DNA of 64,000 bases from Fontisphaera persica (GTDB lineage: Bacteria > Verrucomicrobiota > Verrucomicrobiia > Limisphaerales > Fontisphaeraceae). Within the stretch, counting starts at the first letter, position 1, and the number at the start of each line of letters is the position of its first letter. The notes under the pieces are model-generated. The model was not told the DNA's origin, searched no databases, and saw nothing but the letters and a program-made list of their open reading frames with translations. The position numbers were made by a program, and so were the translations under genes. The stretch covers positions 4,154,001 to 4,218,000 of the forward strand of contig NZ_CP116615.1 in NCBI RefSeq assembly GCF_024832785.1. The letters run 5' to 3'. Positions 9,687 through 19,153 of this stretch are shown in pieces.

Positions 9687-9727
9687 TCTCTCCCTTTACC
9701 CTGCCCCTCTCCTTTGGGGAGAGGGAA
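9687..9727 (-). repeat. Dispersed palindromic repeat C, intergenic copy
   Basis: On the minus strand this reads CCCTCTCC, a short loop, GGAGAGGGGCAGGGT and an A-rich tail. The same pattern recurs at about 41404, 42121 and 42450, and inside the polymerase fusion gene at 56055. It lies between the SDR gene and the next plus-strand gene and can fold as a hairpin with CTCTCC/GGAGAG arms. Function unknown; it has the look of a REP/MITE-like element. Confidence 0.6.
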
Positions 9728-9857
9728 GTAAATGAACACCGCTGCCGCGGAGGGCGTCCCGACGGGTAAAGGAAAAATTCTGAAAAAAGAAGGCCGGAGA
9801 GTTAGTTCTTTCGCATCGCAATCTGGGCGGGGGGTGGCATATTGGGGCCTGCAATCT

Positions 9858-12725
9858 ATGAACCAGCGATGGTTAGTTTGGGCTGCGTCCGGGCTGGCTG
9901 CCGGCCTGGGGCTGCTGCCGCGATTGATGGCCACGGAACTGGCGTTGAACGTGGCCGAGCCGGCGGGAGTGGCGCGCCACCAGGAGATTGTCACGTCCGG
10001 CGTGCCCTTTCCGCCGGGGCGATTGACGAATGTGGCCGCCCTGCAATTGCGGGACGGGCAGGGGCAGGCCGTGCCGTTGCAGGCGCAGGCGCTGGCGACG
10101 TGGCGTGATGGTTCAGTGAAATGGGCGTTGCTGGACTTTCCGCTGAGTCTTTCAGCACGGGAGCAAACCACCCTGAAATTGTCCGTGGCGGCAGCGGCGG
10201 CTCCGCCGCCTGCGCCGCGCCACGCGGTGCGCGTCACCGAAACACCGGCGGGGGTGGAGGTGGACAACGGCTTGCTGCGGTTTGGGGTGGCGCGGCAGGA
10301 GTTTGCGTTGTTGCGCCAGTTGCGCGTGCGTGGGCGGGAGCTGCCGCCGGTGCGCCTGGGCACGTTTGTGAATGAAGGGGGCGCCGAGCTGCCGCCCGAG
10401 GCGGTGGTGGTGGAGGAAAGCGGCCCGGTGCGGGCGGTGATTCGCGTTGCCGGGAAGCTGCGGCCGGTGGCGGGAAGCAACGCGCCGGTGACGCTCCATT
10501 ATCTCTGGCGTTTGACGGTGTGGGCGGAGGCGGCGCGGGTGCAGGCGCAGCACACGCTGGTTCATTTGAACGCGCAAAACAAGCTGCTGCCGGTGCGGAG
10601 TTACGGCGTGCAGTGGGAGGCGGCCATGGCGCCGGGGGCGGACGGCGCAGCCTGGCTGGGCGGCGATGAGGGCATGACTCATGAGAGCCGCGGGATGAGC
10701 CATGAGCTGCGCCAGTGGGCGGAGTCGCAGTATGAGTTTGCGGGCGGCGCGGCCAGGGCGCAGGGCAGGCAGGCGGCGGGGTGGGTGGTGTGCTCGAATG
10801 GGAGTTTTCGGGTGCTGACGGCCGTGCGCGACTTTGCGGCGCAATACCCCAAGACGCTGCGCGCGGACGGGCGGCGGTACCAGTGCGAATTGTATGCGGC
10901 CGGGGCGAAGGAGCTGTTCGAGTGGGACCAGGGCCTGGCCAAGACGCATGATTTATTGCTGGATTTCGAGCCACCGGCGGAGGCGGCGGCAGCGGCGCGG
11001 GCGTGGGAGGAGCCGTTGTTTGCGACGGCGCCGGCGGCGTGGTATTGCGCCAGCGGGGTGTTTGGGGAGGTGGCGCCGTTTGATTTCGATTTGTTTCCCG
11101 ATTACGAAACGCTCACGCAGGCGAGCGGGGACAAGTGCATCAAAAGCATGACGCGCGGCCTGCGGCATTGGGGCGACTTTTATTACGGCGGGCCGTACAA
11201 GGGCAAAAATGCGTACGTCAACCTGGAGTACGACATGCCGCACAATTTTCTGGTGCAATTTGCCCGGACCGGCCAGCGCAAATATCTGGACGCGGCGCGG
11301 CGCATGGCGCGGCATCAGGCGGACATTGACACCAATCACTTCACCGGCTGGCAATGGAAGCATTCGCCGCGGCACACTGAGACACAGGCGGAATTTGGCC
11401 ACACCTTCACCCGCGGTTTGCTGGAGCATTATTTTTTCACCGGCGAACGTCGCAGTCTGGAGGCGGCGGTGACGCTGGGGCGTTTTTTTGCGCGGGACAT
11501 CCGCAATCCGCGCTCGTTGGGGAACGAGCGGCAAATTGGGTGGGCGCTGATTTCGCTGCTGCCCGTGTACGAGGCCACGTGGGACCCGGTGTTTTTCGAG
11601 GCGGCGCGCGACACGGTGCAGCGGCTGGTGGAGGGGCTGGACGCGCGGGGCCGGTTCAACATTCGGTGGGACAATCGGATTGCCTTCTTTAACGGCATTG
11701 CGGCAACGGGATTCATTTATTATTACCGCGCCACCGGGGATGAACGCGTGGCGGAGGCGGCGCTGCGGGTGATTCACCGCACGCTGGGGATGTATCCGGA
11801 ATATCTGGGGCGCACGCTGGAGGCGCTGGCCTGGGCCTATCAGCGCACGGGCGATGCGCGGTATCTGGACGCGCTCAAATTATCCTATGAGACCACGCTG
11901 GCGCGGGCGGTGGCATGGAATACGCTGGATTTGGGGGCGGGCACGATTTTCACGGTACATGCGCTGCCGTTCATGGAGCGCAGCGGGCTGGTGCAGCGGC
12001 CGGAGCACAGTTTCCGGTTGAGCGCGGAGCAGTTTGCCTCGGAAAACGGCCTGCATGTGCGGCATGTGCCGTCCGGCGCGGGGGAGCTGTATTACCAGGT
12101 CACCGAGGCCGCACCGCTGGAGTTGGTCATCATCCGCAAGGGCGCGTGGAAGGGGCCGGGCGAAGCGCGGCTGCATGACCCGGCGGGGCGGCTGGCGGCG
12201 CGGGTGAGTTTTCCCGAAAGCGGCGTGGTGTGGCAGCGCGAGCGGCTGCGGGTGAAGCAACCGGCCGCCGGCACCTGGCGGCTGGCGCTGGACGCGCCGC
12301 AGATGGCCACTGTGCGGGCCGGTTCGTTCATCACATGGGACGTGGTTTCGGCGCGGCCAATGGCGGCGGTGTTGAGCACGCCGCAATTTACCGGGCTGGA
12401 GTTTCTGCATCCGCGGCTTTATACGGTGCCGGTGGCGGGAGCAACCAACATTGTGATTGCGCTGGCCGGCGAGGGGGAGGGATTCAAGAAGGCGGTGCTG
12501 TTTGACCCGCAGGGCCGGCCGGCGGGGGTGGTGGAGGCGTTTGTGGATTTGGGGGATACCGGTCGTTATGGTTACACGTTGAGCGCGCCCATCCCGCCGG
12601 CCCATGCGCGGGGGCTGTGGAGTTTGAAGTTGCAGGATGTCAGTGTGGTCAGCGTGCAGGGGCTGGCGCCGTATTTTGCGACTCGTCCTGAGGCCTTTTT
12701 TCGGCCGGAGAAGCCTCTGCCCTGA
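9858..12725 (+). CDS. Secreted exo-rhamnogalacturonan lyase-like protein (PcRGLX/YetA, RIFT barrel)
   Basis: 955 residues. An N-terminal signal peptide (MNQRWLVWAASGLAAGLGLL...ATELAL) precedes a RIFT-barrel-like domain opening with HQEIVTSGVPFPPGRLTNVA and WRDGSVKWALLDFPLSL, the hallmark of PcRGLX/YetA-type proteins (polysaccharide lyase family 26 relatives). The central part (about 360-760) is an alpha/alpha-toroid with MPHNFLVQFARTGQRKYLDA and QAEFGHTFTRGLLEHYFFTG, and the C-terminal third is beta-rich. It probably cleaves rhamnogalacturonan I chains from pectin outside the cytoplasm. ATG 9858 is chosen over an in-frame start 42 codons earlier because it begins the signal peptide. It is followed by GH62 at 101 bp. 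Confidence 0.75.
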   Translation: MNQRWLVWAASGLAAGLGLLPRLMATELALNVAEPAGVARHQEIVTSGVPFPPGRLTNVAALQLRDGQGQAVPLQAQALATWRDGSVKWALLDFPLSLSAREQTTLKLSVAAAAAPPPAPRHAVRVTETPAGVEVDNGLLRFGVARQEFALLRQLRVRGRELPPVRLGTFVNEGGAELPPEAVVVEESGPVRAVIRVAGKLRPVAGSNAPVTLHYLWRLTVWAEAARVQAQHTLVHLNAQNKLLPVRSYGVQWEAAMAPGADGAAWLGGDEGMTHESRGMSHELRQWAESQYEFAGGAARAQGRQAAGWVVCSNGSFRVLTAVRDFAAQYPKTLRADGRRYQCELYAAGAKELFEWDQGLAKTHDLLLDFEPPAEAAAAARAWEEPLFATAPAAWYCASGVFGEVAPFDFDLFPDYETLTQASGDKCIKSMTRGLRHWGDFYYGGPYKGKNAYVNLEYDMPHNFLVQFARTGQRKYLDAARRMARHQADIDTNHFTGWQWKHSPRHTETQAEFGHTFTRGLLEHYFFTGERRSLEAAVTLGRFFARDIRNPRSLGNERQIGWALISLLPVYEATWDPVFFEAARDTVQRLVEGLDARGRFNIRWDNRIAFFNGIAATGFIYYYRATGDERVAEAALRVIHRTLGMYPEYLGRTLEALAWAYQRTGDARYLDALKLSYETTLARAVAWNTLDLGAGTIFTVHALPFMERSGLVQRPEHSFRLSAEQFASENGLHVRHVPSGAGELYYQVTEAAPLELVIIRKGAWKGPGEARLHDPAGRLAARVSFPESGVVWQRERLRVKQPAAGTWRLALDAPQMATVRAGSFITWDVVSARPMAAVLSTPQFTGLEFLHPRLYTVPVAGATNIVIALAGEGEGFKKAVLFDPQGRPAGVVEAFVDLGDTGRYGYTLSAPIPPAHARGLWSLKLQDVSVVSVQGLAPYFATRPEAFFRPEKPLP

Positions 12726-12826
12726 GGGGGAGGAATGGCGGGCCGCTCACGAACCCAGCTTTGGCGCGGGGGCGGGAGGTTTCTGCGAGTTTGACCCGGA
12801 GGGCGGTTTGGGATTAGGGTGGTGCT

Positions 12827-13867
12827 ATGAACCACGGCACGAGAACGCGCCCGGCTCTGGGCGTTGCGCTGGCTGCCGCCTGCCTGATGCTGGCGGGGGT
12901 GGTGGGGGTGACCGGGGCCACGGAGCCCTGGCAGAATGGCCAGTTTCAATGGCAGGCGTCTGCGCCGTGGCTGGATGTCGCGGCGTACGCCCATGCGCCA
13001 AATCCGCAGGTGGCGGTGAAGGACCCGTCGGTGGTGCGGCACAACGGCCGGTGGCACGTATTCGCCACCCTGCGGCACGCCACGGGCAAGGTGGACATGG
13101 TGTATCTCAATTTTGGCGATTGGGCTGAGGCCAATCGCGCGCCGCGGCACATTCTCAATCTCCATGACCAATACCATTGCGCGCCGCAGGTGTTTTATTT
13201 CACGCCGCACCAGCGATGGTATCTCATCGCGCAAATGGCCGACCGCTCCGGGAAACCAGCTTTTGGCCCGTGTTTTTCGACCAATGAGCGCGTGGACCAG
13301 CCGGCGGGGTGGAGCCGCCCGCGGATGATGGTGACCAACAGCCCGCCCAATCCGCGCTGGCTGGATTTTTGGGTGATTGGCGACGGCACGCACATGCACT
13401 TGTTTTACACGACTTTGGACGGGCGCATGTGGCGGCGGCAGGCGCGGCGGGAGGATTTTCCTTATGGCTGGGGCGAGGAGCAACTGGCGCTGCAGGCGGA
13501 TATTTTTGAAGCGTCGCACACTTACAAACTCAAAGGGCGCCAAGAATACCTGACCATCGTGGAGGCGCAGGGCGGCGGCGGGCGCTATTACAAGGCGTAT
13601 CTGGCGCGCTCGCTGGCCGGGCCATGGGAGCCGCTGGCGGCCACGTGGGAGAAGCCTTTTGCCAGCCGGTTGAATGTGCGGCAAAACCCGGTGTGGACGG
13701 CCAGCATCAGCCATGGCGAGCTAATCCGTGCGGGGGTGGACGAAGGAATGGAAGTGGAGCCGGAGCGGTTGCAAATGGTATTTCAGGGCGCCAGTGACGA
13801 GGAATACCGCGGGCGTCCTTACGGCCAGATACCGTGGCGCCTCGGATTGCTGACTTTGGCGCCCTGA
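12827..13867 (+). CDS. Glycoside hydrolase family 62 alpha-L-arabinofuranosidase, secreted
   Basis: 346 residues with a signal peptide (hydrophobic residues about 10-33) and a five-bladed beta-propeller of GH62 type. Family landmarks are VAVKDPSVVRHNGRWHVFAT (the Asp of KDPS is the expected catalytic base), YHCAPQVFYFTPHQRWYLI, DFWVIGDGTHMHLFYTTLDG and the C-terminal YGQIPWRLGLLTLAP. GH62 enzymes remove arabinofuranosyl side chains from arabinoxylan or arabinan. It is co-directional with the lyase-like gene upstream and the oxidoreductase downstream, a small pectin/arabinan cassette. Confidence 0.85.
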   Translation: MNHGTRTRPALGVALAAACLMLAGVVGVTGATEPWQNGQFQWQASAPWLDVAAYAHAPNPQVAVKDPSVVRHNGRWHVFATLRHATGKVDMVYLNFGDWAEANRAPRHILNLHDQYHCAPQVFYFTPHQRWYLIAQMADRSGKPAFGPCFSTNERVDQPAGWSRPRMMVTNSPPNPRWLDFWVIGDGTHMHLFYTTLDGRMWRRQARREDFPYGWGEEQLALQADIFEASHTYKLKGRQEYLTIVEAQGGGGRYYKAYLARSLAGPWEPLAATWEKPFASRLNVRQNPVWTASISHGELIRAGVDEGMEVEPERLQMVFQGASDEEYRGRPYGQIPWRLGLLTLAP

Positions 13868-13912
13868 AAGCTGGGGCGGCGAAAAACTCAAAAACCACAA
13901 GAGACCCACAAG

Positions 13913-15139
13913 ATGCTTATGAAGACTCAATCCAACTCCGCATCCTCCGCCATGCCGCGCCGGCGGTTTCTGGCTTCCACCACAGCCGCCGCCGTGGGCG
14001 GCGCGATGACGTTGCTTAAGCCTGCCACCGTGTTTGGTGCCGAAGCCAATTCGCGGGTGGAGGTTGGCCTGATTGGCTGTGGCGGGCGGGGGGCGTGGAT
14101 TGCCGACTTGTTTGCGGCGGACGGGCATTATCAATGGGTGGCGTGCGCGGATTATTTCGGGGACCGGGTGGAGGCGGTGGGCAACAAGCATCAAATCCAG
14201 GCCGCCCGCCGCTACACCGGCCTGAGCGGTTATCGCCGTTTGCTGGAAGGCAAACTGGACGCGGTGGTCATCGAGACGCCGCCTTATTTTCATCCGGAGC
14301 AGGCCGCCGCAGCGGTGGAGGCGGGCAAGCATGTATTCATCGCCAAACCGATTGCGGTGGACGCGCCGGGCTGCCTGTCCATCGGGGAATCCGGACGCCG
14401 TGCCACCGCCAAAAAACTGGTGTTTCTGGTGGATTTTCAGATTCGGGCCAATGAGCATTTTCGGGAGGCGGTGCGGCGGGTGCACGAGGGGCAGATTGGC
14501 CAGCTCATCATGGGCGATGCCCATTATCCCTGGCGGGGCGGGGGCCGCGGGACGCCGCCCGATACCGCCGAAGGCCGGCTGCGGCAGTGGTATTATGTGC
14601 TGGAGCTGAGCGGGGATTTTATCGTGGAGCAAAGCATCCATTCGCTGGACTTTGCCACATGGGTCATCAACGCCGACCCGGTCCGGGCCGTGGGGGGCGG
14701 GGGGCGCAAGGTGCGTCCGCCCAACAGCATCTATGACCATTTTGCGCTGACCTACTGGTTTCCCAATCAGGTGCCGCTGGCCTTTACCTGCATCCAGTCC
14801 ATTCCCGAGGTGAAGGATGAAATCACCGCCCGCTGGTTTGGCTCGGAGGGGGTGATTTGGGGCGATTATTTTTCGGAGGTGTACGTGCGGGGCAAGGATT
14901 TCATGCGGGCGCGGGTGGACAACCTCTACACCACCGGGGCGCAGGTCAACATCCGGGAGTTTTGGGAGGCCATTACGCAGGGGCGTTATGACAATCCCAC
15001 GGTGGCGCCCTCGGTGCGCTCCAATTTGACGGCGGTGCTGGGGCGGGAGGCGGCGTACCGGCAAACCGAGCTGACGCTGGCGGCGCTGATTAAAGAGGGG
15101 AAAAAGCTCGAGCCGGATTTGCGCGGGGTGAAGGGCTGA
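13913..15139 (+). CDS. Tat-exported Gfo/Idh/MocA-family oxidoreductase
   Basis: 408 residues. The N terminus carries a twin-arginine signal (PRRRFLASTTAAAVGGAMTL) ending near VFGAEANS, so the protein is probably folded with its cofactor before export. Then comes the Rossmann motif VEVGLIGCGGRGAWIADLF and the family motif HVFIAKPIAVDAPGCLSIG (EKP-type, here AKP), followed by the C-terminal alpha/beta domain. Family members oxidise or epimerise sugars with bound NAD(P). Tat-exported paralogues are abundant in Verrucomicrobiota and often sit, as here, beside glycoside hydrolases. Two in-frame ATGs (13913 and 13919) could start translation. The gene is 45 bp after GH62. Confidence 0.85.
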   Translation: MLMKTQSNSASSAMPRRRFLASTTAAAVGGAMTLLKPATVFGAEANSRVEVGLIGCGGRGAWIADLFAADGHYQWVACADYFGDRVEAVGNKHQIQAARRYTGLSGYRRLLEGKLDAVVIETPPYFHPEQAAAAVEAGKHVFIAKPIAVDAPGCLSIGESGRRATAKKLVFLVDFQIRANEHFREAVRRVHEGQIGQLIMGDAHYPWRGGGRGTPPDTAEGRLRQWYYVLELSGDFIVEQSIHSLDFATWVINADPVRAVGGGGRKVRPPNSIYDHFALTYWFPNQVPLAFTCIQSIPEVKDEITARWFGSEGVIWGDYFSEVYVRGKDFMRARVDNLYTTGAQVNIREFWEAITQGRYDNPTVAPSVRSNLTAVLGREAAYRQTELTLAALIKEGKKLEPDLRGVKG

Positions 15140-15177
15140 GCCGTCTCTGGCCCACCACGATAATGGCTGACCGGCGC

Positions 15178-15210
15178 AAAAAAAATGGGGCGCAGCGAAC
15201 TGCGCCCCAT
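15178..15210 (-). terminator. Rho-independent terminator of the GH51 gene
   Basis: On the minus strand an 11-bp perfect stem (ATGGGGCGCAG / CTGCGCCCCAT) closes on a TTCG tetraloop and is followed by eight T. It lies 56 bp past the GH51 stop codon. On the plus strand the same hairpin follows the oxidoreductase gene but lacks a T-run, so it mainly serves the minus-strand gene. Confidence 0.88.
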
Positions 15211-15265
15211 GTTTGATGGCGGTGACGGCACGTTGGCAGCCGTGGCGTCAACCGCGGGATTGCCC

Positions 15266-17677
15266 TTATTGGACCCTTACGCGCAACACGTTGATGGAGT
15301 TGGGGGCGAGCGTTTGCTCAAAGCGCGGGCCGGGCAGGTTGAGGGTGGCGGTTTTGGGCGAGACTTTGGTGGGGTTTTCCAAACTGTTTTCGTCGGTGGC
15401 ATTCTCGCTGGTCAGGACAATCATCCGCGCCGGGCCTTGCACGCGTTGCACGCCCTGAAGGGCAAAGGTGGTGGTGACGGGGTCGTAACTGGCGTTGACG
15501 ACTTTGACAATCACCTCTTCCTGGGCCTTGGTGGCCGAGGCATAAAGCGCCTTGAGGGTGGGATACTCGGAGTCGTGCACCAGTTGGCCGTCCAGATAGC
15601 ACTTCACGCCTTTGGCGCCGGATTCGATGCGGATGTCATACCAGCGGTTGGTTTCGATGCGGCCGTTGACTTCGCGGCCGATGACGCCGCCCATTTCGAT
15701 GGCGTGGCGGCGGTTGCCCCAGCCGCCGAGGTTCCACCAGGACTTGGCATTTTCATCCTGCACATTGAAGAGAATGAGGAAGCCCTCGTCGCCACTGATT
15801 TTGCGGGCCTTGAGGGTGAGGGTGTAATCCGTCCAAGATTTGTCGCCGATGACGGCGCGCACATTTTCGGCACGGCTCATCTGGCGGAGGGCGCCGTCCT
15901 GGATGCTCCAGTTGCCATTGCCCAGCAGCCGCCAGGGCTGGGTGCCTTTGGCCGGGTCAAACTCAAAGAGAACCTCATTGCCGCGGGTGACCTTGATGTC
16001 CTTGAACTCGGCCTGGGTGAGCCAGGTGCCCACGCCGATGGCGCCGCCCTGCGTGCGGGTGGAGGCGTTGGGGGACTCCACGGTGATGGGGAGGATGGTC
16101 TGCCCGCGGTTTTCACTGAACATTTTTTGGACGTAATAGGAGGGGATGCCGTAGGCGCGGGAGCTGTCGAAATTGATGAGGTCCGGGTTCCAGCGGCGGT
16201 GATTGACATGCACAAAGAGCGGGGCATAGGAGGCCATGACAACCACGTCTGAATTGCGCTCCAGGCCGGTCATGAAGGCGGCCTCGCCCACGGCGGCGCG
16301 GAGATTGCCCTGGCCGCCGCCCTGGGTGACGGCGTACTCGCCCACGAAGACCTTGAAGCCGTTGCGGGGGTACTTGTCATAACGGGTGGACTGCACCATG
16401 AAAAACTCGGGGTTGTTGTAGTAGTGCTCGTCCACAATTTCGAGGGGGCTGTTTTTGGGCGGGCCGCCCCAGTCGTTGGCGATGATGTTGACGTAGGGGT
16501 ATTTGGCCTTGATGGCATTGTACATGAGGCGGTAACGCTCCTCGTAGGCCGGGCCGCCGTTTTCGTTGCCGATTTGCAGGTACTTCAAATTAAAGGGGGC
16601 GGGATGTCCGTTTTTGGCGCGCACGGCGCCCCAGGTGCTGGTCACCGGGCCATTGGCGTATTCGATGGCATCCAAGGCGTCCTGGACAAACTCGTTCATC
16701 TTGTCCATGGGCACATTTTCGCGATGGCTCATGCCGCAGTTGATGACAAACAGCGGCTCGGCGCCGATGTCTTCGCACATTTGCAGATACTCATGGTAGC
16801 CGATGCCGTGGGTGGCGTGGTACCCCCACAAATTCCATTGGGTGCGGCGCTCGGAGAGGTCGCCGATGGTGAGTTTCCAGCGGTAGGCTTGGGCCATGGT
16901 ATCGCCTTCCACCCAGCAGCCGCCGGGGAAGCGGTTGAACGAAGGCTTGAGGTCCACCAGCATTTGTGCCAGGTCCGGCCGCAGGCCGTTGGGGCGGTTT
17001 TTGAAGGTCTTTTTCGGGAAGAGGGAGACCATGTCCAGCCAGAAGGTGCCGGCGCGGGTGGTGCTGATGACCAGGCGGGCATGGGGGTCGGTGCCGCGGG
17101 CGGTGAGGCTCAGCGAATATTTTTTCCATTGCGTGTCGAGGCGCGGGATGCGGCCTTCGGCGTACACCTCGCGGTCTTCGCTTTCCAGCGTGACCGTCAG
17201 CGGGCCGTTAAAGCCGGCGGCCGCGCGGGCGAAGAGGGAGAGTTCGTAGTTTTCGCCCTTGCGGATGTTCATGCCCCAATAACCGCCGTTGGCCACGCCG
17301 GCGCGGCCGGTGCCGGGCTCGCGGATGTCCACTTTGAGCGAGCGCGGGTTTTTGGCGCTGAGGGGCTGGCTGCGGTCCACGGCGATTTCGATTTGGGCCG
17401 GCCCGCTGCGGACCACGGTCCAGTAATCCGGCTTGTCGCCGTCCTCGAAGTTGCGGTTGCGGACCAGCTCCGCGTAGATGCCGCCGTCGGTGGAGTGGTT
17501 GATGTCCTCAAAAAAGATGCCCCACAACATGGGACTGGAGGCGGGGCCGGGCCGGTCCACGGCCACGGTGATGGTGCCGGAGGCAGGAGCGCCCGGCAGC
17601 GCGAAGGGGGTTAAAAACAAACAGCCACCAGCCAGAGCTAGAGCGAACCACGCCATACACCAACGATTTTGTTTCAT
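15266..17677 (-). CDS. GH51 alpha-L-arabinofuranosidase with inserted LamG-like domain
   Basis: 803 residues with a signal peptide (MKQNRWCMAWFALALAGGCL). Regions in order: a beta-sandwich CBM-like segment (about 60-200); a GH51 (beta/alpha)8 barrel with PSFNRFPGGCWVEGD, acid/base Glu in LKYLQIGNENGGPAY and the nucleophile region IVDEHYYNNPEFF; then GIPSYYVQKMFSENRGQTIL. After this, about residues 590-720, is a concanavalin/LamG-like insertion (FLILFNVQDENAKSWWNLGG), and finally the C-terminal beta-sandwich. The enzyme releases terminal L-arabinofuranose from arabinan or arabinoxylan; here it is exported, unlike many intracellular GH51s. The frame is open 31 codons further, but ATG 17677 starts the signal peptide. 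Confidence 0.87.
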   Translation of the reverse strand: MKQNRWCMAWFALALAGGCLFLTPFALPGAPASGTITVAVDRPGPASSPMLWGIFFEDINHSTDGGIYAELVRNRNFEDGDKPDYWTVVRSGPAQIEIAVDRSQPLSAKNPRSLKVDIREPGTGRAGVANGGYWGMNIRKGENYELSLFARAAAGFNGPLTVTLESEDREVYAEGRIPRLDTQWKKYSLSLTARGTDPHARLVISTTRAGTFWLDMVSLFPKKTFKNRPNGLRPDLAQMLVDLKPSFNRFPGGCWVEGDTMAQAYRWKLTIGDLSERRTQWNLWGYHATHGIGYHEYLQMCEDIGAEPLFVINCGMSHRENVPMDKMNEFVQDALDAIEYANGPVTSTWGAVRAKNGHPAPFNLKYLQIGNENGGPAYEERYRLMYNAIKAKYPYVNIIANDWGGPPKNSPLEIVDEHYYNNPEFFMVQSTRYDKYPRNGFKVFVGEYAVTQGGGQGNLRAAVGEAAFMTGLERNSDVVVMASYAPLFVHVNHRRWNPDLINFDSSRAYGIPSYYVQKMFSENRGQTILPITVESPNASTRTQGGAIGVGTWLTQAEFKDIKVTRGNEVLFEFDPAKGTQPWRLLGNGNWSIQDGALRQMSRAENVRAVIGDKSWTDYTLTLKARKISGDEGFLILFNVQDENAKSWWNLGGWGNRRHAIEMGGVIGREVNGRIETNRWYDIRIESGAKGVKCYLDGQLVHDSEYPTLKALYASATKAQEEVIVKVVNASYDPVTTTFALQGVQRVQGPARMIVLTSENATDENSLENPTKVSPKTATLNLPGPRFEQTLAPNSINVLRVRVQ

Positions 17678-17800
17678 GGCGGGCAATTTAAGCACAGCCG
17701 GCAGCGGTGGCAATGTCGCATGTTTGGAGGACAGGCGTGGGGATGTCCTGCGGGAGGCCCTCCGGTTCACGCGCCCGGGCCGAAAGCGGCCCTTAACGGA

Positions 17801-18337
17801 CTACTTGATAAGGATGTCCGCGGCGGCCTCGATGTAGCACTTGTAAGCGCGGTCGTTATAGCAGACAAAAATGATTTTTTCGATGGGCGGGTTGGTTTCC
17901 AGGAATTTGTGGGTTTCCTCCAGGGCAATGCGGGTGGCGCGTTCCATTGGAAACCCGTAGGCACCGGTGCTGATGGCGGGGAAGGCGATGGTTTTCAAGC
18001 CTTCGGCCACCATGATTTCAAAGCAGCGCCGGTAACAGGAGGCCAGCTTTTCATCTTCTCCCCGGTTGCCGTCTTTCCAGATGGGGCCCACGGTGTGAAT
18101 GACGTATTTGGCGGGGAGCTGAAAGCCGGGGGTAATTTTGGCATCGCCGGTGGCGCAACCCTTGAGCTTGCGGCAGGCTTCGTAGAGCAAAGGCCCGGCG
18201 GCGCGGTGAATGGCGCCGTCCACCCCGCCCCCGCCCAGCAGGGAACTGTTGGCCGCGTTGACGATGGCATCCACCGCGAAGGTGGTGATGTCACCGGTCA
18301 CAATTTCCACTTTGCCATCGCGGATTTTCATGGGCAA
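17801..18337 (-). CDS. Macro-domain ADP-ribose/O-acetyl-ADP-ribose hydrolase
   Basis: 178 residues, a single macro domain. Motifs seen: [21 protein letters not shown] (ADP-ribose binding Asp and the NAAN loop), [17 protein letters not shown] (glycine-rich diphosphate loop), [10 protein letters not shown] and [20 protein letters not shown]. This is the MacroD/YmdB-type set, whose members hydrolyse O-acetyl-ADP-ribose or remove mono-ADP-ribose from proteins or DNA. It is cytoplasmic, with no toxin-like ART partner next to it, so a housekeeping role is more likely than a DarTG-type antitoxin role. hisI lies 112 bp upstream on the same strand. Confidence 0.9.
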   Translation of the reverse strand: MPMKIRDGKVEIVTGDITTFAVDAIVNAANSSLLGGGGVDGAIHRAAGPLLYEACRKLKGCATGDAKITPGFQLPAKYVIHTVGPIWKDGNRGEDEKLASCYRRCFEIMVAEGLKTIAFPAISTGAYGFPMERATRIALEETHKFLETNPPIEKIIFVCYNDRAYKCYIEAAADILIK

Positions 18338-18449
18338 ATCAGGGCCGAGCGTGTGGTGGCCAATGCCACAGAGGCAGAGGATACGCCCACCCCCTCATTT
18401 TTCAATCCTTTATTGCGCGGCCCAGGCGTGGGGGAAACCGCCGGCGGCC

Positions 18450-18839
18450 TTATTTCTTGCCGTAGATGCTCTCCGGGTCAAGCAGCCGCGGCTCGGTAAC
18501 TTCGGCGCTTTGGCCTTGCTGCCGCAGGGAGCGGAAGAAACAGGACTTGTAACCTTCATGGCAGGCGGCGCCGATTTGTTCGACTTGAATCAGCAGGGTG
18601 TCGGCGTCGCAATCCACCGCGATGTCCTTCACAATTTGAACATGACCGCTGCTCTCGCCCTTCATCCAGTATTTTTGGCGGGAGCGGCTCCAGAAATGGG
18701 TTTTACCGGTGGCGAGGGTGGTTTCCAGAGAAGCCCGGTTCATCCAGGCCATCATCAGCACACGGCCGGTGGACTGTTCCTGCACAATGGCCGGAATGAG
18801 GCCGTTGGCATCGTATTTAAGCTGGTCAAGAAAGCTCAT
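18450..18839 (-). CDS. hisI: Phosphoribosyl-AMP cyclohydrolase
   Basis: 129 residues, the usual length of stand-alone HisI, which opens the ring of phosphoribosyl-AMP in the third step of histidine synthesis. Seen are [40 protein letters not shown], the metal-binding [14 protein letters not shown] (Asp triad) and zinc cysteines in [14 protein letters not shown]. No HisE domain is fused and no other his gene is in the window, so the pathway is dispersed. Transcription runs away from the giant gene that starts 315 bp to the right. Confidence 0.94.
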   Translation of the reverse strand: MSFLDQLKYDANGLIPAIVQEQSTGRVLMMAWMNRASLETTLATGKTHFWSRSRQKYWMKGESSGHVQIVKDIAVDCDADTLLIQVEQIGAACHEGYKSCFFRSLRQQGQSAEVTEPRLLDPESIYGKK

Positions 18840-19153
18840 CAGGGGAGTGAGCTTAGCTTATTCAGGCCGTTTGGCAAGCCGCACCGCGCCGGCGCGTGGC
18901 ATTCCCTTTTTTACCGGAGCCGATGGGCTCTTTTTTGTGGGCATTTACAGCAAATGGACCGGAAAGTGGAGGTGAATAAGAGGCTTCTGCGTGCTTGTTG
19001 GGAGAAATTTTGAAGATTTTTTTTCATGATTTTCTTGACGTTAGATTTTTTTGTGTTATACATTAGCGCCAGACAACCAAACGTAGCGCTCAAAAACAGG
19101 CTGCCAGAAAAAGCTGAAGTCCGTTTTTCGTTTGGGGGGCCAGCGAGGACAGT
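18840..19153 (+). other. Divergent regulatory gap between hisI and the giant gene
   Basis: 314 bp without a gene. The right half is AT-richer than the surroundings and holds a sigma70-like promoter (separate entry) and an 85-90-nt leader before the TTG start. No riboswitch or operator repeat was recognised. Confidence 0.5.
19035..19062 (+). promoter_or_regulatory. Sigma70-like promoter of the giant LEPR-XLL gene
   Basis: TTGACG (19035-19040) and TATACA (19057-19062) with a 16-bp spacer, in a locally T-rich stretch and about 92 bp before the start codon. The match to TTGACA/TATAAT is good for a GC-rich genome. Confidence 0.55.

Noticed and set aside
17801-18337. Macro-domain protein as a DarG-type antitoxin
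   Set aside because: No DarT-like ADP-ribosyltransferase gene lies next to it; it is a compact single macro domain beside hisI.
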